DNA of 52,687 nt from an uncultured Clostridia bacterium (GTDB lineage Bacteria; Bacillota; Clostridia; Christensenellales; UBA1242). The notes under the pieces are model-generated. The model worked only from the letters and a program-made list of their open reading frames with translations, made no database searches and had not been told where the DNA came from. The stretch lies in assembly GCA_947626955.1 (NCBI GenBank), contig CANQUB010000004.1, positions 1 through 52,687 on the forward strand, read 5' to 3'. Position 1 is the first letter of the stretch; each line of letters starts with the position of its first letter. Position numbers and translations under genes: made by a program. Below are positions 28,028-37,803 of this stretch, in pieces.

Positions 28028-28753
28028 TTATACTATATCCCAGTCGTCATCTCCACTGCTATCATCACCAATGGTGTCGAGGTCCTCAGGGTTTTCTTGG
28101 TCTTCGGGCTGGCTTGCAATGGCGGCCTCGCTTGCAATGCTTTGGTCAGGAGCAAGACCTAGTTTTGCCTCCATCTCTTCGTCGCTTTCATTGATCTCGA
28201 AGTGGTTATATAGTCTATCGTCTATGCTCTTGACTGCCTTGACCTTTTCCATCAGGCTGTCGTAGTCAGGAAGATCGTCTAGCGAAGAGATATTGAACCT
28301 CTTCAAAAACTCGTCGGTCGTGCCAAATAGCACTGGCTTTCCCACCGTGTCTTTTCGGCCGACAATGCAAATGAGGTTGTGCTCAAGCAAGATATTTATG
28401 GCATAGTCGGAGTTTGCCCCTCTTATTTGCTCAATCTCCAGCCTTGTCACTGGCTGCTTGTAGGCCACAATAGACACCGTTTCGAGGGTGGATTTAGACA
28501 AATTTCTCTGCCTTATAGGATTAAGTACAGCCGACACGCTATCGACATATTGGCCGTTAGAAGAAAACTGCAGCTTGTCGTTAAACTCAAGCAGCTGTAT
28601 TCCCGAACTCTCGTTATATTTATTTTTCAGCTTTTTTACAGCATTTTTAATTTCGGCCTTTGAAGCATCTATCTTGCTTGTTATGTCGTTGATGGCCACA
28701 GCCTCGCCACTGACAAACAGTATGCTTTCAAGCACGTTCTCTAATTTATCCAT
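28028..28753 (-). CDS. scpB: Segregation and condensation protein B
   Basis: 'LESILFVSGEAVAINDI', 'ETVSIVAYKQPVTRLEIEQIRGANSDYAI'. Confidence 0.93.
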   Translation of the reverse strand: MDKLENVLESILFVSGEAVAINDITSKIDASKAEIKNAVKKLKNKYNESSGIQLLEFNDKLQFSSNGQYVDSVSAVLNPIRQRNLSKSTLETVSIVAYKQPVTRLEIEQIRGANSDYAINILLEHNLICIVGRKDTVGKPVLFGTTDEFLKRFNISSLDDLPDYDSLMEKVKAVKSIDDRLYNHFEINESDEEMEAKLGLAPDQSIASEAAIASQPEDQENPEDLDTIGDDSSGDDDWDIV

Positions 28754-29582
28754 TGTTTTCCTCTTTCTTAATTATATCGATGTCGCCATAAGTGCTGGTT
28801 TGCTCAACATTTATAAGTTGCTCTTTTAACAGTTCCAAAAGTGCCAAAAAGGTATTTATGATCTCGCTCTTAGAATAATCCTCTTCGAAAAGTTCACTAA
28901 ACTTGAAACGCGGTTTTATCAAAAGGTTATCCTTAATTTGAGCTATCTTCATGGCCACGGTAAAGCGGTCCTTTTCAATCTTACGCTCGGTTATTTGTTC
29001 GGCCTGCACGCTCACCTTGTGCAGCAGCGACGAAAAGGCCTCAATAAGTGCATCAACGCTGAGCTTTTCGGGCAAGATGTAGCGGTAGTTACCCACCGAG
29101 TTGTCGGGCTCTTTATAAAACTTGCCCACGTCCTCTTTTTCTTTGAGCTTCTCACTGGCCTCTTTGAAGATTTTGTATTCCTCAAGCTGCCTGTATAGTC
29201 TCTCCTCAGGGTCTTCCTCGTCAGGGTCGGCAGGCACTTCGGGCTTTGGCAACAGGTGCTTAGACTTTATTTCAAGCAGGGTGGCTGCCATAAGCGTGAA
29301 GTCGGCCGCCTTTTCCATGTCGATGGTGTCAAGTTGCTTCATCATTTCGAGGTACTGCTCGGTTATTTGCGAGATGAAGATGTCACGAATGTCAATTTTG
29401 GCTATCTTTATTAAATGATATAGTAAATCAAGCGGCCCCTCAAACTGGTCGAGCTTAAAGCTGAGCGAGCTGTCAATGTCCTCGGCCTCTTCCATGCCCT
29501 CAACCAAAATTGGGGCATCCACATCGAAGGCCTCATTTTCGCTTGCAGCGTTATTTTCAATTTCTTTTGTGTTCTCGTCCAT
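28746..29582 (-). CDS. scpA: Segregation and condensation protein A
   Basis: 'FKLDQFEGPLDLLYHLIKIAKIDIRDIFISQITEQYLEMM'. Confidence 0.93.
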   Translation of the reverse strand: MDENTKEIENNAASENEAFDVDAPILVEGMEEAEDIDSSLSFKLDQFEGPLDLLYHLIKIAKIDIRDIFISQITEQYLEMMKQLDTIDMEKAADFTLMAATLLEIKSKHLLPKPEVPADPDEEDPEERLYRQLEEYKIFKEASEKLKEKEDVGKFYKEPDNSVGNYRYILPEKLSVDALIEAFSSLLHKVSVQAEQITERKIEKDRFTVAMKIAQIKDNLLIKPRFKFSELFEEDYSKSEIINTFLALLELLKEQLINVEQTSTYGDIDIIKKEENNG

Positions 29583-29583
29583 C

Positions 29584-30270
29584 TCACACCATAAGAGCAA
29601 ATAGTTTATCAAAGCCGGTCAACACCAAATTGGCCAGTCCGCCTGCAAAGAAGCTTATATATAAATCTAGCAGCGAAGTTAGAAGCAAAATTAGCACTAT
29701 CCAAAATGAATATCTCTTCATGAAAACCACATACCCGTTTTGCGGACTAGTGAAGGACTCCACCACTCTAAAGCCATCAAGCGGATAGATTGGCAAAATA
29801 TTGAAAAATGCAAACATGAAGTTTAGCGAAATCATGCAGTTAAAGAATATTTCATATAGTTCGCTTATAAAGCCGTAGCTTTGGAAGAGCTCGGGCCACA
29901 CGAAGTTTAGCAGCGAATATAAAAAGCATGAAATAACGCCAATCAGCAAATTGACAAGTACCCCGGCAAATGCCACTCTAAGTTTGCTTCGGGTGCCATG
30001 CTTAAAATTCCTTGGATCTACTGGGACAGGCTTAGCAAAGCCAATGCCAAATATCAACAAAAACACCAGCCCCATGCCATCAATGTGGGCAAATGGTGCA
30101 AGTGTGTAACGCTTTAAAGCAATTGGTGTGTAGTCTCCCTCTTTGACGGCGGCGTGTGCATGAGCGAACTCATGAAAGGACATGGTGATAAACAGCGCTG
30201 AAAGAAAAGTAATGAGTAGCGCCAAGAGTGCAAGAGGTTGTGACCAATATTGAAGTGAATCTACTACCAT
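29584..30270 (-). CDS. Site-2 protease family (M50) metalloprotease
   Basis: HEFAHAHAA and 'NILPIYPLDGFRV'. Confidence 0.88.
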   Translation of the reverse strand: MVVDSLQYWSQPLALLALLITFLSALFITMSFHEFAHAHAAVKEGDYTPIALKRYTLAPFAHIDGMGLVFLLIFGIGFAKPVPVDPRNFKHGTRSKLRVAFAGVLVNLLIGVISCFLYSLLNFVWPELFQSYGFISELYEIFFNCMISLNFMFAFFNILPIYPLDGFRVVESFTSPQNGYVVFMKRYSFWIVLILLLTSLLDLYISFFAGGLANLVLTGFDKLFALMV

Positions 30271-30361
30271 AACTTTAATTATTATAAATACTATAGCACA
30301 TATTTGTCAAACAAAAGGAGGCCAAAAGCCCTAACAAATGTGCTTTTAACCCCCGCAATTG

Positions 30362-31504
30362 TTATATTTTTTTGATAATCTTGTCGAACATCTCTTTAAA
30401 GGTCTTGGCCTTTATGTCCTCATGAGACACAAGCGGCACTTGGCTTGTCACAATGTTGTTCTCGTCTAGCACATAAAGCTGCCCAACTTCGTCCCCAATT
30501 TTGACTGGAGCCTTGATGGTGTTTAGCCTATATTCGAGGCTATATTTGAGTTCGGTTCCCTTCTTCACGAATTTGACAATATCCTCTTTAGGATAAGCAA
30601 ACAGGCTTTTTGTGGTCGAATTTTTAACTTCAGCCTCACAAATTGCGTTTTTTGTAGAAATGACTACTTTATTTTCAAAGTTGTTAAAGCCGTAGTTAAA
30701 CAGATTTGTCATGTCCTTAAACCTGGTCTTGCTGTCAGGCTCACCCATGACCACTCCAATCAGTCTCATGCCTCCACGAGTGGCCGAGGCCGACAGGCAG
30801 TACCCTGCATCGTTGGTAAAACCAGTCTTACCGCTGTCACACCCCTCGTAGAATTTAATCAGTCGGTTGGTGTTGACAATATCGGTCTTTCTCCCCGATG
30901 GATGCACAAGCTCAGTCATCCAAATTTTGCTATACTTTTTGTATAGGCGATGCTCGCAGATCTTTTCATAGATCTTGGCAATGTCCCTTGCCGATGAATA
31001 GTGATCGGCGGCAGGAAGGCCGGTGCAGTTTACAAATGAGGTATCCTTAAGTCCCATTTTTTCAAAACGGCTGTTTAGTTCTTCAACAAAGGCCTGTTCG
31101 CTGCCCATAACCCTCTCGGCAAGTGCCACCGTGCTGTCGTTTGCCGAACATACAATTACTGTCATTATAAGGTCACTAACCTTGTATTTGCTCCCTTTAT
31201 CGAGAAAGGCTGATGAGCCCTCGGTGTCAGCTGCGTGCTGACTTATGGTGACAAGCTCTTCCTCGTCAAGTTTTCCTTCATCAATGGTCTCAAAAATTAA
31301 CATTAGCGATGCAAGCTTACTCATGCTGGCGATTGGATACCTTTTGTCAGCATTCTTTGCATACACTTCGGTGCCACTCTTGTAGTCATACAATAGTGCG
31401 GCCTTGGCCGATGTATTCATTTCTTCAGCATGAGCTACAGTGGCGAAGTTTGGTAGGCACAAAAAAGTCAAGATTGCAATAAGCGTATAAATTACTTTTT
31501 TCAT
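30362..31504 (-). CDS. D-alanyl-D-alanine carboxypeptidase (DacF-like), second paralog
   Basis: SxxK 'IASMSKLASL', 'CSANDSTVALAE', 'SGKTGFTNDAGYC'. Confidence 0.9.
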   Translation of the reverse strand: MKKVIYTLIAILTFLCLPNFATVAHAEEMNTSAKAALLYDYKSGTEVYAKNADKRYPIASMSKLASLMLIFETIDEGKLDEEELVTISQHAADTEGSSAFLDKGSKYKVSDLIMTVIVCSANDSTVALAERVMGSEQAFVEELNSRFEKMGLKDTSFVNCTGLPAADHYSSARDIAKIYEKICEHRLYKKYSKIWMTELVHPSGRKTDIVNTNRLIKFYEGCDSGKTGFTNDAGYCLSASATRGGMRLIGVVMGEPDSKTRFKDMTNLFNYGFNNFENKVVISTKNAICEAEVKNSTTKSLFAYPKEDIVKFVKKGTELKYSLEYRLNTIKAPVKIGDEVGQLYVLDENNIVTSQVPLVSHEDIKAKTFKEMFDKIIKKI

Positions 31505-31570
31505 GTTTTTTCTCCAAAAATGTTATTTGTACACTTATTTTTCACCAAATTTTGCTAAAATATGCGTTTT

Positions 31571-32194
31571 TTAGAAATTTAATACCACAAAACTTTTTAT
31601 GGTTATTGGAAGGATGAAGCTATAAAACAAGCACAGCACAAATAGTATGGCCACCAAAACTAGCAGCCACATGAAGTAGTTATTTTCTTTAAAACTTACC
31701 ATGAATTTGAGTTTATATTTAGATTGGAGCTTGGCACGCTCAGCCCCCACCACCAATATCATGGTCATTACAAAGAAGTTTGCAAGGTTGACTGGAAGGA
31801 TAAATAAAATTGCATTCAAAATTCCGGCAAGTCCGTATGTCGAAATGACAGCGGCCGAGCTTAGCACAATTAGTGCCGACTGATAACCAAGAAAGATGAA
31901 GCCAATGATGCTGGTATATTTAGTCAGCGTGAGCACAAATATTATAAGCACGCACAAAAGTATATTTATAAGCCTTGAATAAAATATAGATGTGTACTCA
32001 GCATTTCCCGTGATATAAGAAAACATATTTCTATCGGCCGAACTAAGCAAAGCACTGTAGCGGTAGCCGGTGACACTGATGTATATCCCTACTGCAATAC
32101 CGAGCAAGGCAAAAATGGTGGCCAGAACATAATAAAAAGCATTCGATTTAAAATGCTCTTTAACTTGATAAAAATCAAAACCCTGCCTGCTCAT
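31571..32194 (-). CDS. SpoIIM-like membrane protein
   Basis: 207 aa multi-TM, located between dacF-like and spo0A/spoIVB-like genes. Confidence 0.5.
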   Translation of the reverse strand: MSRQGFDFYQVKEHFKSNAFYYVLATIFALLGIAVGIYISVTGYRYSALLSSADRNMFSYITGNAEYTSIFYSRLINILLCVLIIFVLTLTKYTSIIGFIFLGYQSALIVLSSAAVISTYGLAGILNAILFILPVNLANFFVMTMILVVGAERAKLQSKYKLKFMVSFKENNYFMWLLVLVAILFVLCLFYSFILPITIKSFVVLNF

Positions 32195-32227
32195 ATAACA
32201 TTATATGAGCACAAAACTCATAATTTG

Positions 32228-32995
32228 CTAAATTAATTCAATTCTTTGGTCGCCATATGAGCTGTTAATCTCTTTGTCAAGAACCAGCCTCGACACTAGC
32301 ATGGATATGGCCATATTGTTATTCATGTCGTAGGTTAGATAAGACTTTAGTTTCATATTATCTGGCGTAACCGGGGCGTCCTTTAGCTTGCTGTATGCAC
32401 AGTAAAGCGCCGTCCGCATACTCTTTTCCACCGCGCACACCGTCTTCTTGTGGTCGGCGGCAATCTCTTTGTAGATGTCCATTGTGGAATACCTAAACGG
32501 GAAACTTGAATAGGCCTTCATTATGGCGTCGACATAATATTTAAACCCATCATGCTTGCTTGAAAACATGAAGTTACATAGCAGCTCGCATATCTTTGAC
32601 CGCAGCAAATTTTCATTCCTTGCCGGCGAGGCCTCAATCTTTTTCTTCTCGGCCAAAAGCACCATGGCCAACTTGAGATCAAAATTTTCGTCACCAAGAT
32701 TGTCAATGAAAGAGTATTCGCTTGACTCATACTCCCCGCTTGCAATCAAAACAATGTTCTTGCAAAAATGGGTATGCACCATTTTTAGCAAAAATTCCAG
32801 CCTTTCGGCCTTTTCACATTCGGCATTGAAGATTATTAAATCGACCTTGTTGTCGGTCAGCCAATGCAAAAGTGTTTTATATTCATAGTCCATATACTGG
32901 CATACAAAACCTAGATTGTATAGATGAGTAGGCTCAACATAATCCTTAATTTTTTTGTTCTTATCTACTATTAATGTTTTTAAAAATAAATTCAA
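32228..32995 (-). CDS. Divergent Spo0A-like regulator with degenerate receiver
   Basis: C-terminal 'GFKYYVDAIMKAYSSFPFRYSTMDIYKEIAADHKKTVCAVEKSMRTALYCAYSK' matches Spo0A effector pattern; located downstream of spoIVB; likely TTG start after GGGAG. Confidence 0.75.
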   Translation of the reverse strand: MNLFLKTLIVDKNKKIKDYVEPTHLYNLGFVCQYMDYEYKTLLHWLTDNKVDLIIFNAECEKAERLEFLLKMVHTHFCKNIVLIASGEYESSEYSFIDNLGDENFDLKLAMVLLAEKKKIEASPARNENLLRSKICELLCNFMFSSKHDGFKYYVDAIMKAYSSFPFRYSTMDIYKEIAADHKKTVCAVEKSMRTALYCAYSKLKDAPVTPDNMKLKSYLTYDMNNNMAISMLVSRLVLDKEINSSYGDQRIELI

Positions 32996-33102
32996 AAGTG
33001 AAACTCCCTTGCTGCCTACTATCGGCACACAAAAAGCATTCTACACCTTTTATTTGACTTTGGCAAACAATTTTTCAAATTTTTACAAAATTATTTAAAA
33101 AT

Positions 33103-34275
33103 TTAGTTATCGATCATCCAATCGATGTAAACTCCAAAGCCTTTTGTTGGGTCGCTGACAAAGACATGAGTGACCGCTCCAACCAGCTTTCCGCCTTGAA
33201 TTATCGGGCTTCCGCTCATCCCTTGAACAATCCCACCTGTGGCCTCGATGAGCCTTGGGTCGATAACTTTTATGACCATGCTCTTTGTGTCAGACTTACT
33301 TTGATGGTTTAGTTTTATTATCTCGATGTCATATTCATTGGGCTGATCGCCATCAATAGTGGTCAAGATCTTAGCTTTGCCTGTTTTAACGGTATTTCTA
33401 AACCCCACCTCGATTGGCGAAGAGGATATATTTTTCAAATACTCTTCCCCAACATTTCCATAGACACCGTAGTCATTATTATTGTCAAGCTCGCCCGCCT
33501 GGCTGCCATTTTTTAAAAACAGCCCCCTAAGCTCGCCCGGATTTCCACGAGTGCCTTTGTTGACACCAACGATATTGCATTTATAGATATATCCGCCCGA
33601 GATTGGCAGAGTTTTGCCGGTGTCTATATCGCTTATTGGATGCCCAAGGGCACCGAAACGATTATTGTCACAGCGAACATAAGTAAGTGTGCCAACTCCG
33701 GCCGCATTGTCACGAATCCATAGCCCAAGCCTATAGGTTTGCGTCGAAGCCTCCAAGACTGGAATAGCACTTTCCATAAAAGTCTTGCCGTCTCGAACAA
33801 TTTCAAGGGCCACTGGGTTTCCGTTGTTTTTATTGATGGTTTCTTGCAAACCAGCCGCACTCGTAATATCCACGCCATCAACGCTCTTTACCACATCTCC
33901 AACCTTGACATTTTTATTTTCAAGCGGCTTCACAACCCCGGTCAAGGTCTGCACGCTGCCGATTGCCACCACCATCACCCCGTCACATTCCAAAGTAAAG
34001 CCAAGAGGAAGGCCGCCGGGATAAACCATGATCTTGCGGTCATCAACTTCTTCTTTATCATTTTTAGAAAATATATCTTTTATTATATCTCGAAGAGACG
34101 GCAGTGCAGCTTCGGCCACTGCCCCTCTTGTGCTGGCCTCGACCACCACTTCACTTTGGCAAGCCATAAAATTGCTATGACACAAAAGTATTGCAAGCAG
34201 CAAAACCATGGCCACCGCGGACTTAAATATTGGTTTGAGTATTCTATCAAAAAAACAAAAAACCACTTTTTTCAT
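33103..34275 (-). CDS. spoIVB: SpoIVB peptidase (S55)
   Basis: PDZ region, 'RFGALGHPISDIDTGKTLPISGG', 'GGIVQGMSGSPIIQGGKLVGAVTHVFVSDPTKGFGVYIDWM'. Confidence 0.93.
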   Translation of the reverse strand: MKKVVFCFFDRILKPIFKSAVAMVLLLAILLCHSNFMACQSEVVVEASTRGAVAEAALPSLRDIIKDIFSKNDKEEVDDRKIMVYPGGLPLGFTLECDGVMVVAIGSVQTLTGVVKPLENKNVKVGDVVKSVDGVDITSAAGLQETINKNNGNPVALEIVRDGKTFMESAIPVLEASTQTYRLGLWIRDNAAGVGTLTYVRCDNNRFGALGHPISDIDTGKTLPISGGYIYKCNIVGVNKGTRGNPGELRGLFLKNGSQAGELDNNNDYGVYGNVGEEYLKNISSSPIEVGFRNTVKTGKAKILTTIDGDQPNEYDIEIIKLNHQSKSDTKSMVIKVIDPRLIEATGGIVQGMSGSPIIQGGKLVGAVTHVFVSDPTKGFGVYIDWMIDN

Positions 34276-34317
34276 AAAAGTAGTTTTTGCCTTGCTTAAA
34301 TAAATATTTATAAAGTC

Positions 34318-36009
34318 CTAATTTTGTTTAAATTTTTGGGCATTTTGCAAAAGTTCACGTGCGTGCGATAGCGAGTGCTCGGTGATATTGCCACTTATAA
34401 GTCGAGCAATTTCGTTCTCCCTCTCACTGCCAGCAACCTGTTTAACGCTGGTAGTGGTTCTCCCGTCGCCCTCGGTCTTTTCAATGACATAGTGATTGTC
34501 GCCATAGCTGGCAATCTGCGGCAAATGAGTTACGCAAATGACCTGGGCCATCTGCCCAACTTTGGACAACTTTTCGGCAAGCTTTAAAGCAATAACGCCG
34601 CTGACCCCGCTGTCAATTTCATCAAACACCAAAGTACCCACACCCTCAATAGAGGCAGTAACATTTTTTACAGCCAACATAAAGCGGCTCATTTCACCGC
34701 CACTGGCAACACTCTTAAGCGGCATTACATCTTCACCAAGGTTGGCCGAAAACATAAATTCAATTTTGTCAAAGCCATCACGAGATTTGTCATCTATACT
34801 TCCGCCATCAAATTTTACGACAAAGCTAGAATTCTTCATTCCCAGGTCACAAAGTTCGGTTTTTATCCTATTTTCGAAGGTTTTGGCGTGCTTTTTACGC
34901 TCTTCAGTGAGTAATTTTGCGTTTTTTACAAGTTCCTCTTCAACAACAACCTTTTGCTTTTTAAGTTCTTCTATTCTCTCCACACTGCCTATAAGATTAT
35001 CATATTTCTTGCCAATTTCTTCTCTATATTTATTGATCTCTTCAATGGTAGAACCATATTTTTTCTTAAACGATGAAAGCAAATCCAGCCTCTTTTCATT
35101 TTCCTCGGCCTTGCCTTCATCAACGAACAATTCATCTTTCATCTGCTCGAGAGAGTCGGCAATATCTTCAAGCTCAAGTTTGGAAGAAGAAAGCCTATCT
35201 ATAATAGGATTAACTTTGTCGTAAAATGTCGAAACGCCACCAAGCAGGCCTATGGCTTTTTTGATGCTGTCGGTCAGCCCCAAGTATCCATAGCCGTCGC
35301 CACCAACCAAACTTGATGCCCCACCAAGTGCCTCGCCAATTCTCTCGGCATGGAGCACCTGATTGCGGTAGGCTTTAAGCTCCTCTTCTTCGCCCTCATA
35401 GAAACCGGCATTGTCTATCTCTTCAATTTGAAAGGCCAAAAGGTCTATGGTTCGGTTTCGCTCGCGGTCATCCACTTCATAGGACGAAAGCTCTTTTTCA
35501 ATGCTGGTGTATTGGTCATAGCACTTTCGATAACTTTCCAGCCTATTTGAAATCTCCTTGCCGCCAAAGGCGTCAAGAATTTTTAGATGTGAGCTAACTT
35601 TCAAAAGGTTTTGGTGCTCAAATTGCCCATGCAAATCCATAAGCGGTGCCGAAAGTTTTTTGAGCATGGACAGCGTAAAGGCCACGCCATTTACGCGTAT
35701 TTCATTCTTGCCGTCTTGGCTAAGCTTTCTTGTTATTATAATTTTTTCTTCATCTTCAAGACCAAATTCTTGCAAAATATCTTTCACTCTTTGGTCAAAG
35801 CCCACAAAAACCGCCTCTATAGTGGCCTGCTTTTCTCCACGGCTTATAAGGCTTTTGTCGGCCTTTTCTCCAAGCAATAGTGACAGCGAATCAATAATCA
35901 GCGACTTTCCGGCACCCGTTTCACCCGTGAGAACGTTGAGCCCCCTAGTTAGTTCAAGGGACTGACTCTTTATAAGTGCAATGTTTTTTATACTTAGACT
36001 TTCAAGCAT
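34318..36009 (-). CDS. recN: DNA repair protein RecN
   Basis: 'LTGETGAGKSLIIDSLSLLLG', 'VASGGEMSRFMLA', 'VFDEIDSGVSG', 'CVTHLPQIA'. Confidence 0.95.
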   Translation of the reverse strand: MLESLSIKNIALIKSQSLELTRGLNVLTGETGAGKSLIIDSLSLLLGEKADKSLISRGEKQATIEAVFVGFDQRVKDILQEFGLEDEEKIIITRKLSQDGKNEIRVNGVAFTLSMLKKLSAPLMDLHGQFEHQNLLKVSSHLKILDAFGGKEISNRLESYRKCYDQYTSIEKELSSYEVDDRERNRTIDLLAFQIEEIDNAGFYEGEEEELKAYRNQVLHAERIGEALGGASSLVGGDGYGYLGLTDSIKKAIGLLGGVSTFYDKVNPIIDRLSSSKLELEDIADSLEQMKDELFVDEGKAEENEKRLDLLSSFKKKYGSTIEEINKYREEIGKKYDNLIGSVERIEELKKQKVVVEEELVKNAKLLTEERKKHAKTFENRIKTELCDLGMKNSSFVVKFDGGSIDDKSRDGFDKIEFMFSANLGEDVMPLKSVASGGEMSRFMLAVKNVTASIEGVGTLVFDEIDSGVSGVIALKLAEKLSKVGQMAQVICVTHLPQIASYGDNHYVIEKTEGDGRTTTSVKQVAGSERENEIARLISGNITEHSLSHARELLQNAQKFKQN

Positions 36010-36010
36010 C

Positions 36011-36220
36011 CTACACCGTAAATGGCTTGACGGTTATCTTGTCAAGTTCTTGTTTTATAATCTCTACTTTGCCTTCGGTTGTCTTAATCTTTTCAAAACA
36101 AATTTTGGAAAGCTCTACGCTCTTTTCAAAAAGTTTAATTGCGTCGTCAAGGCTGGTCTCATCGCTTTCAAGCTGACTTAGTATGTTTTCTAGCTCCTTC
36201 AAGGCCTCTTCGTAGTTCAT
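36011..36220 (-). CDS. xseB: Exodeoxyribonuclease VII small subunit
   Basis: 'NYEEALKELENILSQLESDETSLDDAIKLFEKSVELSKIC'. Confidence 0.92.
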   Translation of the reverse strand: MNYEEALKELENILSQLESDETSLDDAIKLFEKSVELSKICFEKIKTTEGKVEIIKQELDKITVKPFTV

Positions 36221-37404
36221 CTTTTTTCCTCCTTAATTTGACTTACACGGCTGGTAAAGCTACCGCCATGAACATAAGTTTCTACCTCGTCACCCACCTT
36301 AATGTCGGCTAAGCTTACTCCCTTGCCGTTTTTTACCACCTTGGCATAGCCACTTTTTAAAATGGTCAGCGGATTGGATTTTTCCAGCCTTGCCACCACG
36401 TTTTCAAGCCTATGGCGGGCGTTACTTAGCTTTTGCTCCATGCTAGAGCGTAGCCTTTGAGTGACCGAGCCAAGCTGGCCTCTCGAGCCTTCTAGCCTTG
36501 TTTCTATAGTCTTTACAATGCTGGTGTTTATGCTCTTTACTTTATCAACATTTTTGTCTAGAATTCGTTTTGAGTATGTTATGAGGCTAAGTTTTATATT
36601 GTCTAGATACTGCACCTCTTCATAATAGTTAAACACGGCTAGTTCGGCAGCAACCGACGGCGTTGGAGCGCGCATATCGGCCACAAAATCTAGGATTGAG
36701 AAATCGGTTTCATGACCAATGGCCGAGATAATTGGCAACTTCGATGCGTATGCACTTCGGGCCACTTCCTCACTGTTAAACGGCGACAAATCTTCAAACG
36801 AACCTCCGCCACGGGCTACAATGATAAGGTCAACGTCGCCAAAGCTGTTGAAAAATTCAATCCCCTTGGCCACCTCTTTTTCGGCACCAAGCCCCTGCAC
36901 TTTGACCGGATAAATTAACAGGTCAGTGAAAGGGTTCTTGCTCCTTGTCACATTGTATATATCTCGAAGCACAGCCCCTGTTTCACTGGTTACAATACCA
37001 ATTTTGTTGGCGTATTTTGGCAGCGGCTTTTTCTTTGAAACATCAAAAAGCCCCTCGGCCTCTAGTTTGGCTTTAAGCTCTAGATATTTTTTATAAAGGT
37101 CGCCCATGCCATAAAGCTCGACTTTGCTAGCCACAAAGGTCAGCCTGCCAAGGCGGACATGATAGCTTAACCGACCGGTCACCAAAACCCTGTCACCGTT
37201 TTTTGCAAAAGGCACAGTTGTGGAAAATTTTATGCACGAAAGCTGAGCGCCCTCTTCTTTTATATCAAAATAGGCAATGCCGCCCGAAATTTTAAAGTTG
37301 GTGACCTCGCCGTAAACGCTGATGCCAATGAGCATCTCCTCATTGTCGAAGATGTTCTTGATGTAGTTATTAAGTTGGGTTATACTAAGTGTTAAGTTTT
37401 GCAT
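36217..37404 (-). CDS. xseA: Exodeoxyribonuclease VII large subunit
   Basis: 'YGEVTNFKISGGIAYFDIKEE', 'ARGGGSFEDLSPFNSEEVAR', 'SAIGHETDFSILDFVADMRAPTPSVAAEL'. Confidence 0.95.
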   Translation of the reverse strand: MQNLTLSITQLNNYIKNIFDNEEMLIGISVYGEVTNFKISGGIAYFDIKEEGAQLSCIKFSTTVPFAKNGDRVLVTGRLSYHVRLGRLTFVASKVELYGMGDLYKKYLELKAKLEAEGLFDVSKKKPLPKYANKIGIVTSETGAVLRDIYNVTRSKNPFTDLLIYPVKVQGLGAEKEVAKGIEFFNSFGDVDLIIVARGGGSFEDLSPFNSEEVARSAYASKLPIISAIGHETDFSILDFVADMRAPTPSVAAELAVFNYYEEVQYLDNIKLSLITYSKRILDKNVDKVKSINTSIVKTIETRLEGSRGQLGSVTQRLRSSMEQKLSNARHRLENVVARLEKSNPLTILKSGYAKVVKNGKGVSLADIKVGDEVETYVHGGSFTSRVSQIKEEKR

Positions 37405-37796
37405 TATTCACCCACAAAATTCTTCAAAATTCCGTTGATATACTTGCTGCTCTGCTCGGTGGAATATTTTTTGGCCAGTTCGAGTGCTTCGTTGATGCTA
37501 ACCTTTGAAGGAAGGTTTTCAACAAACTTTATCTCATATGTAGCCAAAAGCAAAATAGCTAAATCCACCTTGTAGATTCTGTCAAGTTTAAAGCCTTCAG
37601 CCACCTTGGAAATTTCTTTCACAAGCTCGTCAAAGTGCAAAATAACTCCGTTGTAGACCTCGGCAATGTAGCCGCTCTCTTTGCCAAGTTTTGGGTCAGC
37701 AGAAAATTCAGCAAGAGCAAAATCATCTTTTTCCTTGCTGAACAAATAGCTAAAAATTAGTTTAAACGCACTTTCACGTGCCAAAGTTCTACCCAT
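37404..37796 (-). CDS. nusB: Transcription antitermination factor NusB
   Basis: 'LARESAFKLIFSYLF', 'DRIYKVDLAILLLATYEI...PSKVSINEALELAKKYSTEQSSKYINGIL'. Confidence 0.93.
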   Translation of the reverse strand: MGRTLARESAFKLIFSYLFSKEKDDFALAEFSADPKLGKESGYIAEVYNGVILHFDELVKEISKVAEGFKLDRIYKVDLAILLLATYEIKFVENLPSKVSINEALELAKKYSTEQSSKYINGILKNFVGE

Positions 37797-37803
37797 CATA
37801 ACC

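Noticed and set aside
25868-31504. Two DacF-like carboxypeptidases as a recent duplication
   Set aside because: Sequences differ substantially and paralogous D,D-carboxypeptidases are normal in spore formers.
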